DNA of 64,000 nucleotides from Arachis hypogaea (lineage: Eukaryota > Streptophyta > Magnoliopsida > Fabales > Fabaceae): NCBI RefSeq assembly GCF_003086295.3, contig NC_092051.1, forward strand, positions 13,942,810 to 14,006,809. The letters are read 5' to 3'. Below the pieces are notes generated by a model. It saw only the letters and a list, made by a program, of their open reading frames with translations, searched no databases and was not told the DNA's origin. Below, piece after piece: positions 49,485 through 61,073 of the stretch (its first letter is position 1; each line of letters begins with the position of its first letter). The translations under genes were made by a program, and so were the position numbers.

Positions 49485-50584
49485 ACTGTCTATATCTCTT
49501 TGTACCTCTATCTGTGAGTATGTGCACATTTGCTTGCAAAATATAAGAAAAAGACTGGTTCAGAAGCTGGTGGTAAATTTCTCAAACAACAAACATGGTT
49601 CCCATTGTTTACACTGCATTCATTTTGTTCATAATCCATGAGGGTTTTTTGAGGTATACTTGCTTCTTTTATTTATTTATTAATTTTTTTGTTGCTTGTT
49701 TACATACCTTTTTTAAGTGTCCCCTTTTGCGGGTTATTGCCTTCTTACCTGAAACTCTTGGGGAACTGCAAAACAGAAATGAGAGTGCGCAGAGTAAATA
49801 GGCATAGCATGTCATTGCCGTATTTATTCTTCGGAAAAGAGAGTGAGAATGGGCAAATCCTATTCTTGTAAATTAATTCTTCAACTTTTTGTTAAAGCAT
49901 CTGTATGTGAATTTCGCTCTTCATCAAGAGCCAGCCAGCCTTTTGTGAGTTCCATTGTTGTGCTTGAATGATATTGTGAGCTTCTCCCTCGAGCAGAAAA
50001 AACTGGGTGGATATTTTTGAGATCCGTGATGCAAAGAATTTTACATGAACCCGGGTATAGGCATCTAGGTCCTCCGATCTCCACATTTAAGTGTGCTCTC
50101 ATAAGAACTATCGCCTCAGTTCGTCGTGTTGTGTTATTCACTTGTTTTCCTCTGAACTTGACGGTGCTTTCAACAGCGATTATTTCAATTTCCATTCCCA
50201 TGGCATTGCCATTTTTATATTAAGAACAATGACTTATTTTTTTGTATTTTTTATTTTGATTTTTTAAAACTAAGCAAAAGTTTAGATGGAAATCCCCGAA
50301 TCTCAAGGATTTGTAGAAGGAACTACATATTCCACTAATAATGAAGTCGTCAATTCTCACGTTGGTCAGCAAATTCAAACTCGTTGTCCTTGTGAGGCAT
50401 AGGCTAATTTTAATCAATTGCTCCTTTACTTGTTGGCAACGAGAATAATTATGAAGGGAAGAATTGCCTCCTACAATCCTGTCTATATTTGGACTTGACT
50501 GCTTTCGTTGGAGTGAAGAACGAGCCAACGTTGCAATTTGGAAAGATAGAATTTTGTGTTTGTAAACTTTATATATCTGATATG
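49485..50584. other. Pti1-like gene 3' flank and unassigned sequence
   Basis: Contains the probable 3' UTR (to about 49880). At 49881-50201 both strands stay open for an unusual length (106 codons on minus), with no domain I recognise. A further minus frame at 50220-50609 partly overlaps the SINE. No gene is called. Confidence 0.4.
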
Positions 50585-50757
50585 TTTTTTTTTCCATGGT
50601 ATTCTTCAATCTAGCAAGATAAAGACTAATCCATTGTGGATCAAAACTGTACTTAAGAATTTGTTATTGGCTAATAAGTTGTTATATACACAAGACAAAA
50701 TTTAAATCTCCAACATTTATTTAAACGAATTAGTGAGCTAATCACTATACTAGCCTA
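50585..50757 (-). mobile_element. tRNA-derived SINE, copy 2
   Basis: On the minus strand: an A-box-like TAGTATAGTGATTAGCTCAC; a B-box region AT-shifted from the expected GGTTCGAATCCC to GGAGATTTAAATTTTG; then CTTGTGTATATAACAACTTA, ATTGGATTAGTC-type and GAAGAATACCATGGAAAAAA, ending in poly(A). This is the order of a widespread legume tRNA-derived SINE. Most differences are C-to-T or G-to-A, as in old methylated repeats. Confidence 0.75.
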
Positions 50758-51485
50758 AATTGATTTGTATATCCGAAAAGCAAGTGACAAAATTACAATG
50801 TCAATAAGCTGCGCAGATATAAACGACCAATAAAAAATTACTCCTATGTAGTATGAATGTATGATACTATTATACATCTGAAAGAGCGAAAGGCGCTTTT
50901 AACCTTCTTTGGTTAAAATAATCTGATGTTCTTCAATAGGGTCCGATTTGAATTTTGGTAGTAAAAAAAAAGGAAGGCTAGAAGAGTTTTATTTCTGTAG
51001 TTGATTCATGTTCGTCTATAATTTCTTCCTTTTTTTTTTTTAAGAACAGGACTAGACAAAACATTGAGAATAAGACAAAATTACACAAAATTGTGTTTTA
51101 TATTCTGTTTGATAATAAATTAGAATAAATTATGAAAATTCAATTTATTTTCATTTTTTTCATTCAAAAAATTTAAGAAGAAAAATATAATAATAAACAA
51201 ACATAATTATGAAAAATTAACAAGAATAATAAAAAAAATAAAAAATAAATTGTGTCCCTTTTGAGTGTTTCTGTGTCTTTTTTGTCAGGATCGATACAAA
51301 ATACAATAATTCAGTGTCACGAGACATAATATCTCTATCCATGTCTCATCTATCAATCACAATTTTGTGTTTGTGTGTTCCTGTTTTAATGTCCTATCTC
51401 TATAAATAAATGTCGCCTGTGTGTGAGAGACAATTGCAGAAATTAACCACAATAAAAATAGTTAGCAAAACGAAATTAAAAAAAA
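50758..51485. other. Intergenic DNA with a probable foldback element
   Basis: At 51049-51417 the ends AGACAAAACATTGAGAATAAG and (reverse) GAGATAGGACATTAAAACAG begin arms sharing CACAAAATTGTG and GAGACA words, like the element at 34115-35512. No gene is supported. Confidence 0.45.
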
Positions 51486-52016
51486 GAGTAAAGTATCGTT
51501 TTTGTTCCCAACGTTTGGGGTAAATCCTATTTGTGTCCCTAACGTTTAAATCGTCCTATTTGTATCTCTAACGTTTGTAAAAATGATTCAATGTTATCCT
51601 GTCGTTAATTACACATCATGAACTCTTTAGTTTGAGTTTTAAAAATCTCTTCTTGAAGTTAGAATACAAATGTCTGGGATAAAATTGATGATCCACTCCA
51701 AAAAAATAGCTCATCAAAAGTTGAAACTAATTTCTACAACATTTACATAATTAACTTTTCTAGTGACATAATTAAATCTAAACACAAATAGTGGGTATAA
51801 TATTAAAATCGAACACATTCAAGTGAGACCTAATTGAAATGAATGCATCCAAGTGAGAATAATTAAAAAATATAATATGATTTGTTAGTATAATTGATGG
51901 TAGGATAACATTGAATCACTTTTATAAACGTTAGGAATACAAATAGGACGATTTAAATGTTAGGAACACAAATAGAACTTATCCCAAACATTGGGGACAA
52001 AAACGATACTTTACTC
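51486..52016. mobile_element. Foldback MITE, family B copy 1
   Basis: Ends GAGTAAAGTATCGTTTTTGT and (reverse) the same. The inverted arms are about 120 bases and contain CCCAACGTTTGGG, CCTAACGTTTAAATCGTCC and ATGATTCAATGTTATCCT. The interior of about 290 bp is unrelated AT-rich DNA. Flanks TTAAAAAAAA and TTACAAAAAA may be a 9-10-bp duplication. 60115-60328 is a shorter relative. Confidence 0.8.
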
Positions 52017-52190
52017 TTACAAAAAAATAGTAGACACGTATCGTTGGAGCTATATTACTTCATTCACGTTAGAATAAATGTTTTGATTATTTTAGTGTAC
52101 TAAAAAAATTATTTTCATACACAGATACTAGCATAATTATAAAAGATTTTATTTAGAAATATCATTAGATAATAATATAAAACAAATGAA

Positions 52191-53194
52191 GTTAATATTT
52201 AAAATAATTTTTGAAATTTGATTTCAGACTTAATTTAACTATTAAATTTTTAATTAATTTAAATTGTACCCTAAAATTTTAAGACATGACTTAGGTTGGC
52301 TCTTCCATACATTTGGTCACCGAAAAGATGACGTGACACGATTAAACGATGTTGTTTTGCTATTTGCGCCTAAATGAGACCGTTTACTCCTCCCTCTTCT
52401 TTTTCCTCCTCAAAGTTTGAGCCTCCCACCACCCTATTGCCATCACCTTCAATCATACCTTCTTAACTCTACCATCCTCATCACTGCCACCACCATCCTT
52501 CTCCCCCTCATCCACCACTCCTATGACATCCCACCATCTCCTCCTTTATCTCTTTTTTCCTCTATCTCTTTAGCTAGAGAATACAACCAAAAAAACTGGA
52601 CCATCCAAATAACCTTTATCCTCATCACAGTCAAGCAAATCGATGATGAATGAAGACTCGTCGTTATTATCATCAATCTCACCTGCATGCTTTACCACCC
52701 CAACAAGTAGAAGTAGCAGCGAGTTAAGAGAGAAGTGAGTTGAATGCTTGAGGTCACAGAATCAAGTTGTCCCATTTGTTATTGCATTGATTCTGTGAGA
52801 AGAAGGAAAGGAAGAAAAAAGAAAGGGAAATTTACTAATCAAATTGAAGAGGAGAAAGAAGAAAAAGGGACAGATGAGGAGAAGAAAAGTGGTGGTGCTG
52901 ATGAAGATGGTGGAGTTGGAAAGGTACGATTGAGGATGGTGCCAAACATTGAGGAGAAAGAAGAAGAAGAGGAAAGAAGGGCGAGGGGATAAAAAGGAGT
53001 AAAATCACATCGTTTAGGCACAAACAGTAAAATGATGATGTTTAATCTTGCAACTTATTTCTATGTGATGGAAATGAGAGGAGAGATCAATTTGAGTCGC
53101 ACTTTAAAATTTTAAAGTATAATTTTAGTCAATTAAAATTAAAAGATTAAATTAAATAAAAAATCAAATTTTAGAGATTATTTTAAATATTAAC
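52191..53194. mobile_element. Long-arm foldback (MULE-like) element
   Basis: Inverted arms begin GTTAATATTTAAAATAAT on both sides and extend about 190 bases, including CTAAAATTTTAA, GATTAAAC.AT.TT.TTTT and GCCTAAA...TTTACTCCT. The 1-kb element encloses a polypyrimidine stretch and a polypurine stretch (52380-52560; 52800-52990) whose frames are low-complexity. Length and arm structure suggest a Mutator-like element. I found no clear 9-bp duplication. Confidence 0.6.
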
Positions 53195-53825
53195 TTAAAA
53201 TAAGTGTAATAATCCGTATCATTTTGATGTGCATTGTTTTTTTTATTTTTAATCTAATGTTAAAAGGTACTAATTTAAATATGGGTATTAATTTTATTAT
53301 TAATTTATTTTGTTTAGTAAGTGAGACATATATAGCCGATGTCAAATTAAATTATTGAGTAAAATTTAAATCGACAATCAAATATTTATATATTATTTTA
53401 TTTTTTTAAAAATAGATTAAAGTCAGTTTAAAAACAAACAACTGTAAATAACATGCTGTAATATGTTCTTGAAATAATATTTTTTTATTATCATCAAATA
53501 CTACTGTAAAAAATATAAAATAACATTAAATTATTGAAAATCTATGATGTATATTTTTTCTCAAATAAATAATAAATAATTTAAAATTACTAAAAATAAC
53601 TCAGTAGGAGCTTTTGATGTCTTTAAAATTTGCGCATGAAACAATAATATCTTAGTATATAAAATTCTATTACTAACATAAATTAAGAATAATTTATTAA
53701 GAGAATAAAATAATACAAAGTTTTAAGACAAATTTAATATTTTCAAACTGTAAATATAGAATAAGATACATTAATAATTAGTAAGTAAGAATTGTAAACG
53801 TTTTTAAAATTTAAAAAATTTGGCT
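53195..53825. other. AT-rich intergenic DNA
   Basis: Very AT-rich, with no frame or repeat that I can assign. Confidence 0.5.
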
Positions 53826-54640
53826 AAGAGAGAAAAAATTTTTATATACCATATTTATCTTTAGTCATCTTTTAAGTATTCATAATTTTGTAATAATATT
53901 CACAAATTATCTTTACTTTTTACTCTTGATAAGGCAATATATAATTGATTATGGATAAAAATTGATCTTGAAAAATATGTTCCAACTATAGAATTTGATG
54001 ATAAGACTTATTTATTATCATCACAAATGATATAATAATTAGAAATTACTTATTTAAAATTTGATTGGTAATATTTCGTTATTTGGAATTAGATTTAGTA
54101 TTAGGATAAAAATAATACTTCCAACTTTATTACCCATTAAAGTCTCATATTCTATTATTACATAATTTTTCATTTTTTTAACTTGCAATCTTGTTTTATT
54201 GTACAAACTATAGTTTGATCTACATTTTGCAACATGATAGAAACACCCTTCTTTAAAATTAATTTATGTGGTGATTGATTTGAATAATTTATTCTATTTA
54301 AAATATCTGGTGAAAAAGTATCTAGCTTGAATTTGACAATTTTTTTCAGCACACACCAAGTCAGAACTTAAGTAAACTCTTTTTTTTTTCAGATAATCTT
54401 GTAATCATCTTATTGTTGACACCAGTAACATATTCCAAACTTGGCATGAAAATTATTCTATCTTTAAAATAATTTTCAACAGATAAATTAAATTATGTAT
54501 CTAAATATACAAAATCAATGAGGTCATCCAAAACTGTTTTAGAGTATTCACCAAAAAAACTGTTTTAGAGTTATTTATCAAAATGTTAGATGGTATTTAA
54601 ATGATGGATTTATCATGTGCTGTATCATATGCTAAACAAC
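53826..54640 (-). pseudogene. Decayed Helitron PIF1-like helicase C-terminal part
   Basis: Minus-strand translation recovers, in order and in several frames, the C-terminal blocks of plant Helitron helicases: YFKDRIIFMPSLEYV with VNNKMITRLS (about 54480-54395), DILNRINYSNQSPHKLILKK and GVSIMLQNVDQ (54300-54205), a VIIEYETLMGNKV stretch (about 54165-54120), a badly eroded box with LPIKF (about 54070), a degenerate LYVALSRVKS-equivalent (about 53960-53920) and the terminal NMVYKNFF (about 53870-53840). There are many stops. The REP domain and Helitron termini were not found, so this is a fragment. Confidence 0.8.
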
Positions 54641-57600
54641 AAGTTACAATAGTCACCTGCAAATCTGAGTTCTTATAGTAATGCCATCAATATAAATTAA
54701 TAGAAGGCTGGACTATATCCTCTCTTTAAGTCCTTTTTTAAGATAACAACTTTACTTTGAGTGACAAATGAACATTATAGGAATTTGAATATCTCAAGAT
54801 GTTTCTAAGGTATTTGTCTAAAATTTTGTAACAATACTTATTTATCATTAGAGTTTTATTCCACATTATTAATTTGACTTTGGTTATTAACTTGCGAGAG
54901 GAATACTGCATAAAGAATCTTCATCTATGTTCAAAAAAATTTTAAACTTCAAATATGTAGTTTTTCCATTAGGCAATAAAAGAGCAATAATTTCGCTTGA
55001 AGCAATATTTAAAGAGTTAATAGTCAAAATCATCCTTAAAAGATACCTCAATTTCTATTTTGGTCATCGCAAGACAAAATTAATCGAAATCATCCTCGAA
55101 AGATACACAACTTGGTCACGTTAAGTGCCACGTGGCATGATGACGTGGTGGGTTAATGCCACGTGTCACAAGATGATTGGTTGACGTGTCAGATCAATGA
55201 CACATGGCACGCCGCGTGTCAGATCAGTGAGAGATGGTGATGAAAGACGGTGATGGAAATGCGGCTACACTGGTGGATCGGATAAGGCGGACACAGGGAT
55301 CACGGAAGTTCAGGACGTGAGAGACGACGACAACACTGCTATTGGAGGCGGAAACAAGGGGCGCTGTAATCACGGGATATGACGGTGTTGGTGAGCGGTG
55401 GTGAATGGTAGTGGACTAGTGGTGAACGACGATGGTGGGAGAGGTTTAGATCTGATGGTTGAGGGTGAAGTGCTCTGAATTAGAAGAATAGATCTTTACT
55501 CGTGTTTTGAGAAGAGAAAACTAAGTAAAGAGAAGAATTTTTTTTTAAATTTTGTATTAATTTTAATAAACAAAAATACTTAACCATAGTTAATCATATA
55601 TGAATTAAGGTATATACGTATTCGTATTTATACACAAATAATATTTAATATATTTTTAAAATACATTAAATTTTAATTTTTTAAAATTATTTAATTATTA
55701 ATTGATTGAGATTAATAATGTCACATGTCTATATTGTATTACAAATATCTTGTCTATATTGATCCACATAGACAAGATATGAATTCTATTACAAATTTTG
55801 GGGTATAGAAACAATCACCTTCTATCTTTCATGCTGGACACTAAATTTTTTTGAGAGTATGACATAACACAATAATTTTGTAATGACATACTATTTAACT
55901 GGAACAACTCTTTATTTTTTGCAAGTATAATATTTTTTTATTTGGTCTTTTAGCATTATCAAATCTATATTTCTTAAATTAAAAATAATAAATTTATTAA
56001 TTGATTTTTTTTTATAAATAGTCAGGGCTTAAAGCCCAAAGAAAGCAACAAACAAAACAAAAAGAAAATTATAGGGGTTCATTAGCAACTTTTACCCCTT
56101 TTGAGATTGAATAAAAAATAAAATCCTTCTTACTATTTGTTTTAAAAAACACTTCATTAGTAAATATAAACTTTAAAAATTAGTGCTTGTGATTAATATA
56201 GATATTAAATCATTCAATTGTAAAAAAAAAAAAAAAGAACACACAGCTAGTACAAATACAAAGCAATAAAATCAAATATCCAAAATAATACATGTCTTAT
56301 TTATTTAGTATAAAAGGTGTTTTGTTTTCTTATATTACCAAAATATTATAAAAGAAAAAGAAAATAAATTAAAGTGATCATTAATGAAAAATTGAAACAA
56401 CACAACTACACGATTCTTTTACTGCCAAAAAAATGCATTATTGTTCATATTTAGTTATATGCCTTTTTTAAATAAATTTTGGCCATTCATGTTTGATTTT
56501 AATAAAGTAATAAAAAATCTCCTTATATAAGTTGTTAAACTTCATGTTCCTGCTTCAGATATTATATCCAAGAATTTTCTGTCATCCTACAACAGTTCTA
56601 ATAGTGCATTACATGGATCTTTAAAGAAGTTATAAATTACACCATAAAAAAATTATTGCTATCTCATATTTTAATATTAAAATTTTACATACTGTGAAAT
56701 CATAAAAATTAATCATAATATACTAGTTACTTCGTCTTATTTTTTGACCCGTTATAGTTTTTTTTTTTTTTTTTGTAAAAATCTAATAATACTTTATCAA
56801 AAAAAATGAACCATTAGAGCCAAATTAGGGACAAATATATGGGTAACATAAAAAATTACAGCTTTATCGTATATAAGTCAATATAAATTTATTACATACC
56901 AAATAAATGAGATTATTTATTTATTTATTTTAATATATTAATATGAATAAGAAAATTAAAATGATTGACAATAATTGTACGATCATCGCCATTTTTATTA
57001 TACGTGACTCATTTTTATTAAAAAGATATTTTATATGGTACATTCAATTAGAAGATATATTTTATTTAATTTTTCAATTATAAAATTTAAAAAGACATAA
57101 ATATTTTTTTTATTAATTCATTCTCAAATATCTTTGTCAAATAATTTTTAACTGAAAAATGAATTTTATCGCAATGCAAAACAAAATACAAACTATTAAT
57201 ATTTGTAAAGCTATTAAATTTCACTTCTTTTGATTTGTGTAAGAATGTACTTATCAAATAAAAATATAAATATTATTAATATTTATAAAGTGAATTTAGT
57301 ATCGCTTAAAAAATTTTAGAAAAAAATAAATTAATTTTATCATTTATTAAAATTATTTTTATATAAATATTTTTTTTTTGTCAAACTTTGATATAGTACA
57401 CTTTTTATAATTTTATAACTCTTATCTTTATTTTTTATATTTTTTTATTGTTCATTTTATTATAGATGATATTATTGATAAAATTATAAGTAGTAGCTAT
57501 TATGTATGAAAAAAATAATAAAATAAAAATTATGTCTGAATTATATAAACGAAGAATTACGATAAAAATAAAAGAGAATTCATTGCTCATTATATATACT

Positions 57601-57716
57601 AATAATATACTAATAGTTAGAAAATAAAAAAAGAAAGTTAAAAAAATATAGGAAATTAAACAAAAGAATATAGGGATATCCGTGCATAATAATACTAATA
57701 CGGGAAGGTTTGTTTT
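54641..57716. other. Intergenic DNA with a GC-richer block
   Basis: No gene supported. 55100-55460 is GC-richer than its surroundings and carries two CACGTG boxes (55129-55134 and 55160-55165) and several ACGTGTCA/TGACACGTG-like words within 100 bases. This could be part of an old transposon. The remainder is AT-rich with homopolymers. Confidence 0.4.
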
Positions 57717-58682
57717 TTAAGAGAGAAATTTTCTACATACAAGTCTTTTCACATACAAGTCATACAAGTCATTTATTTTTTATTTTTTTTTCTTTTTCCA
57801 TGCTTCCTCTTTTTCTTCTCCTTCTTTTTCTTTTTCCGTGCCTCTTCTTCTTCTTCCTCTTCTTCTTCTTCTTTTCTGCACGTTCTTCTTCCTCTTCTTC
57901 TTCTTACCTTCTCTTTCTCCTTCTTCATTTACGTGCTTTTTTCTCTGTTTTTTTTTTCGTTATTCTTGATGTCCATTGTTTTTTGACATCAAACTCTGAA
58001 ATCGTTTTTGAAGAAGAAGAAGCAGCAGAAGATGAGGAGGAGAAAGAGAAAGAGTTCTGCATAAGGTGTACTTCAACAATTTTTGGGTGTATTTCTTAAA
58101 TCCTTTGGGTGTATTTTCGTAATCTGTTGGGTGTATTTCTGTAATCCTTTGGGTGTATTTTTATAATCGTTTGGGTGAATTCCTGTAACCGTTTGGGTGT
58201 ATTTCTGTAATTCTTTGGGTGTATTTATGTAATTGTTCGGGTGTATTTCTATAATCGTTTGGGTGTATTTTTGAAGTTCCATTATCTTCAAAACGATTTC
58301 AAAGCTTGATTTCAAAAACCATGAAAATCGAAAAAAAAAAAGCGAAGCAAGAATACCAGTGATAAACACAGATAAAACAACGAATGAAAAGACAAAGAGA
58401 GAACGCACAAAGGAGATCAAATTTGACAAGAAATTCGTTTTCATGGAAGAAGAAGAAGAAGAGTAGGAGAAGAAGAAGGAGAAGAAAAAGGAAGAGGAGA
58501 AGAAGGAGAAGGAGAAGGAGAAGGAGAAGGAGAAGGAGAAGGAAGAGGAGAAGGAGAAGGATGAGCACGCCATGAAAATCGTATATGGGTCATATGGGTC
58601 AGCGTGTTTTTTGTTAAGTTTATCCCAACTTGTATGATGACTTGTAAACCAAATGACTTGTATGTGTAGCACACATCTTTTT
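57717..58682. mobile_element. Foldback element with a 22-bp repeat array
   Basis: The arms carry CTACATACAAGTC (left) and, inverted, CTACACATACAAGTC (right), with further ACAAGTCAT words inside both. The interior has a TTC-rich tract (57776-57930), the 22-bp array (58079-58282) and a GAA/GAG-rich tract (58440-58560) that could pair with the first. Open frames here are simple-sequence artefacts. Confidence 0.6.
58079..58282 (+). repeat. Nine-unit 22-bp tandem array
   Basis: Nine consecutive units on the theme TTTGGGTGTATTTCTGTAATC, each 21-24 bases, with 1-5 differences from one another. It is an imperfect minisatellite inside the foldback element. Confidence 0.9.
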
Positions 58683-58764
58683 AAAAAATTAAACAAAAAG
58701 TATATAATTATTATTATAAATATACTCATGTCCTGGATAATAAATTTAGACATCCAACTTAAAA

Positions 58765-60081
58765 TAAATTTTTGAGTATTTATTCATTATGGTTCTCAAA
58801 GAATTTTGGATTGACATTTTAGTCTCTAACTAAAATTAATTCGATTGATCTCTAACAATTAACTCCGTCAGTTACTTAGATCTTTCTGTCAACTCTAATA
58901 GAAATTAAAATAGTCTCTGACAACTTTAACAAGAGACAAAATAGTCACTGACCCTCTCTATTCAGAAATGACAATGTTCTTCCCCAATTTCTATCATATC
59001 TCGTATAATCCTAACAGTTTAACACTGCAACTTGAAACTACACAATGCACATTCTGTAACTTCAATGTTCACAAGAAGAAAAATTCTCAATTTGTTTTCA
59101 ACCAATTCACACTCAGGAAATTAATGACTATGTCTCTCAAGTACTTGTCGCCTTTGATGGATCCCATGAATCTGGACAGCAAGTCCGATTTGTTAAGACC
59201 CGTCGTCGTCGTTGCCATCTCCCTCCTCCTCTGCCCTATCATCTCCATGGTCACATTGTCCACCACTCTGATCGCTTCCTTCAACTTCTTCTTTGAACCA
59301 ATGTTCAGTAATCGCTTCAGTTTCCATATAAGCGGCGACGACAATATTGCTTGCTATACCGATAGCTTGGATGCGAGGTCAAAGCTGTCTGTCAACTTGG
59401 ACTTCTAGAGAAAAAGGAATGAAGCACTCGGGGTCCATTCCAAATGAAAATTTGCATATGATGTCGAAGGAGAATCTTCTCATGATGTCCTAATATCCAA
59501 CAATCTATATTACTTGTCGGCGAGTGGAGAAAGACGTGCCCTTGGAGTAGTTGTGGAACTTGGTTTTGAGGATGTGGTGGACATTGTTGGGATTGGAGGT
59601 GATGCTATTATTGAGGATGTAAAGGTGGATGCTTCTGGTGGGTGAAGTACGGAAGAGGTGGATGTACCTGTCACAGAGATTTAGAAAGTGTGTGGTTCAT
59701 GACATGTTAAGGTAGGTGCGATAGGCGTGATAGTTACACCATGACTTGATCTTGGAATTGAAGAGGAGGAAGGAAAAGATAGAGAAGAAGACTGTGAAGA
59801 TAAAGAAGCAGATCATATGAATGTTAGGGTTATGCGAGATATGATGGAAATTGGAGGAGATTGGTGTCGTTTCCGAATAGAGGATGTCAGGGATCATTTT
59901 GTCTCTTGTTAGAGTTGCCAGGGACTATTTTGTCCTCCATTAGAGTTGATGGAGCAAATGACCTAAGTGACTGATAAAGTTAATTGTTAGGGACCAATCG
60001 AGTAATTAATTTTAGTTGGGGACTAAAATGTCTGGTCCGAAATTTTTTAGCGATCAAAATGGGTAAATATTCTAAATTTTT
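58765..60081. mobile_element. MULE-type element with captured P450 fragment
   Basis: Body 58774-60072 (1299 bp). Perfect 9-bp duplication TAAATTTTT at 58765-58773 and 60073-60081, the hallmark length of Mutator-like elements. Termini GAGTATTTATTCATT and (reverse) GAATATTTACCCATT open inverted arms of about 250-270 bases, sharing GACATTTTAGTC, TCTAACAATTAACT, AAGAGACAAAAT.GTC and TTTC.ATCATATCTCG. The interior (about 59040-59820) is a cytochrome P450 fragment and not transposase, so this is Pack-MULE organisation. Confidence 0.88.
59087..59816 (-). pseudogene. Captured CYP94-like cytochrome P450 N-terminal half, broken
   Basis: Begins at ATG 59814-59816 with a hydrophobic anchor (MICFFIFTVFFSIFSFLLF), then RTYLNMS, YIHLFRTSPTRSIHLYIL, NSITSNPNNVHHILKTKFHN, RRFSFDICKFSFGMDPECF, SFDLASKLSV and [20 protein letters not shown], ending [10 protein letters not shown] and [11 protein letters not shown]. 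These are the CYP94 fatty-acid hydroxylase landmarks, in order, up to just before the I-helix. There are several stops, two or more frameshifts and an internal loss of roughly 80 residues after KGTSFST. The oxygen- and haem-binding half is absent, so it cannot encode an enzyme. CYP86 is a less likely alternative. Confidence 0.85.
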
Positions 60082-60114
60082 AAATTGTATGAATAATAAT
60101 ATTAATAATAAATA

Positions 60115-60328
60115 CTAATCATTTTTGTCCACAACGTTTAGGGTAAGTCTCAAAGTTGTCCCTAACGTTTAAATCGTCCTATTTAAGTCCCTAACGTTTC
60201 AAAATTGACTCAATGTTGTCCTGCCGTTAGGGATCCGTTAACAGAATTGACGGCGGGACAAAATTGAGACGATTTTGAAATGTTCGGGACTTAAATAGGA
60301 CAAAAACGTTGGGGACAAAAACGATACA
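60115..60328. mobile_element. Foldback MITE, family B copy 2 (short)
   Basis: Left part CATTTTTGTCCACAACGTTT...CCTAACGTTTAAATCGTCC; right part (reverse) ATCGTTTTTGTCCCCAACGTTT. The CCGTTAGGGATCCGTTAACAG centre is nearly palindromic. The right arm has lost about 40 bases relative to the left. It is the same family as 51486-52016. Confidence 0.75.
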
Positions 60329-60342
60329 TAGAAATAAATTTT

Positions 60343-60895
60343 AGGGTAAAGTACTAAATTAGTCCCCTACGTTTGGGCATAATCCTGTTTTGGTCCTTAA
60401 GGTTTAAAGTGTCCTATTTGAATCCAAAAAAGTTTTATTTAGTTTCAATTTAGTCCCACCGTGAGGCCAAAGATAAATAATTAACGAAATGTCCTACATG
60501 ACAGCAGTATAAGAACAAGGTCGATAATTTGAAGAATAACTACAAGCTCCAGAGGCACAAAATCAACCGTAGATGCATCAATATATGTATTTAATATTTT
60601 TTTAGTTTTATAGAAAATATTTCATTTTAATTATAAGAAAAATGATAAATAAATGTATCGATGCATCCACGGTTAATTTTGTGCCTCTGGAGCTTGTACT
60701 TATTCTCTATATTATCGACCTTATTCTTATATTGCTGTCATGTAGGACATTTCGTTAATTATTTATCTTTGACCTCCGGTGGGACTAAATTGAAGCTAAA
60801 TGAAATTTTTTTGGATTCAAATAGGACACTTTAAACCTTAAGGACCAAAACAGAATTATGCCCAAACGTAGGGGACCAATTTAGTACTTTACCCT
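60343..60895. mobile_element. Foldback MITE, family A copy 2
   Basis: 553 bp, ending AGGGTAAAGTACTAAATTAG and, inverted, AGGGTAAAGTACTAAATTGG. The arms pair almost throughout, with a short AT loop near 60600. Flanks AAATTTT on both sides may be a 7-bp duplication, though it overlaps possible terminal bases. It is better preserved than copy 1 at 9532-10084. Confidence 0.88.
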
Positions 60896-61073
60896 AAATT
60901 TTAATTTTATCTTTCAATAATATCAATTTTTTACTGTACATAGTATTCAATTATTTTTTAATCATATCTAAGTAAATTACACTTAGTCACATTACTTTCA
61001 TTCTAAATAAATTTATTTTTTTTTATAATTTTACACTTAAAGTAATGTAATTTTTTTTATAAATAAATAAACT

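Noticed and set aside
52744..52992. 82-codon Glu/Lys-rich frame starting with a CPICYC motif
   Set aside because: Lies in the purine tract of a foldback element; the short Cys motif alone does not support a zinc finger.
58079..58282. CRISPR-like regular repeat array
   Set aside because: Units are directly tandem with no spacers and the DNA is plant nuclear; it is a minisatellite.
57710..58753. Long open frames of 129 and 226 codons on opposite strands
   Set aside because: They consist of TTC/GAA simple sequence and the 22-bp array inside a foldback element; no domain and no codon signal.
58968..59408. 146-codon plus-strand frame with hydrophobic stretch
   Set aside because: Antisense of the captured P450 fragment, which reads clearly on the minus strand.
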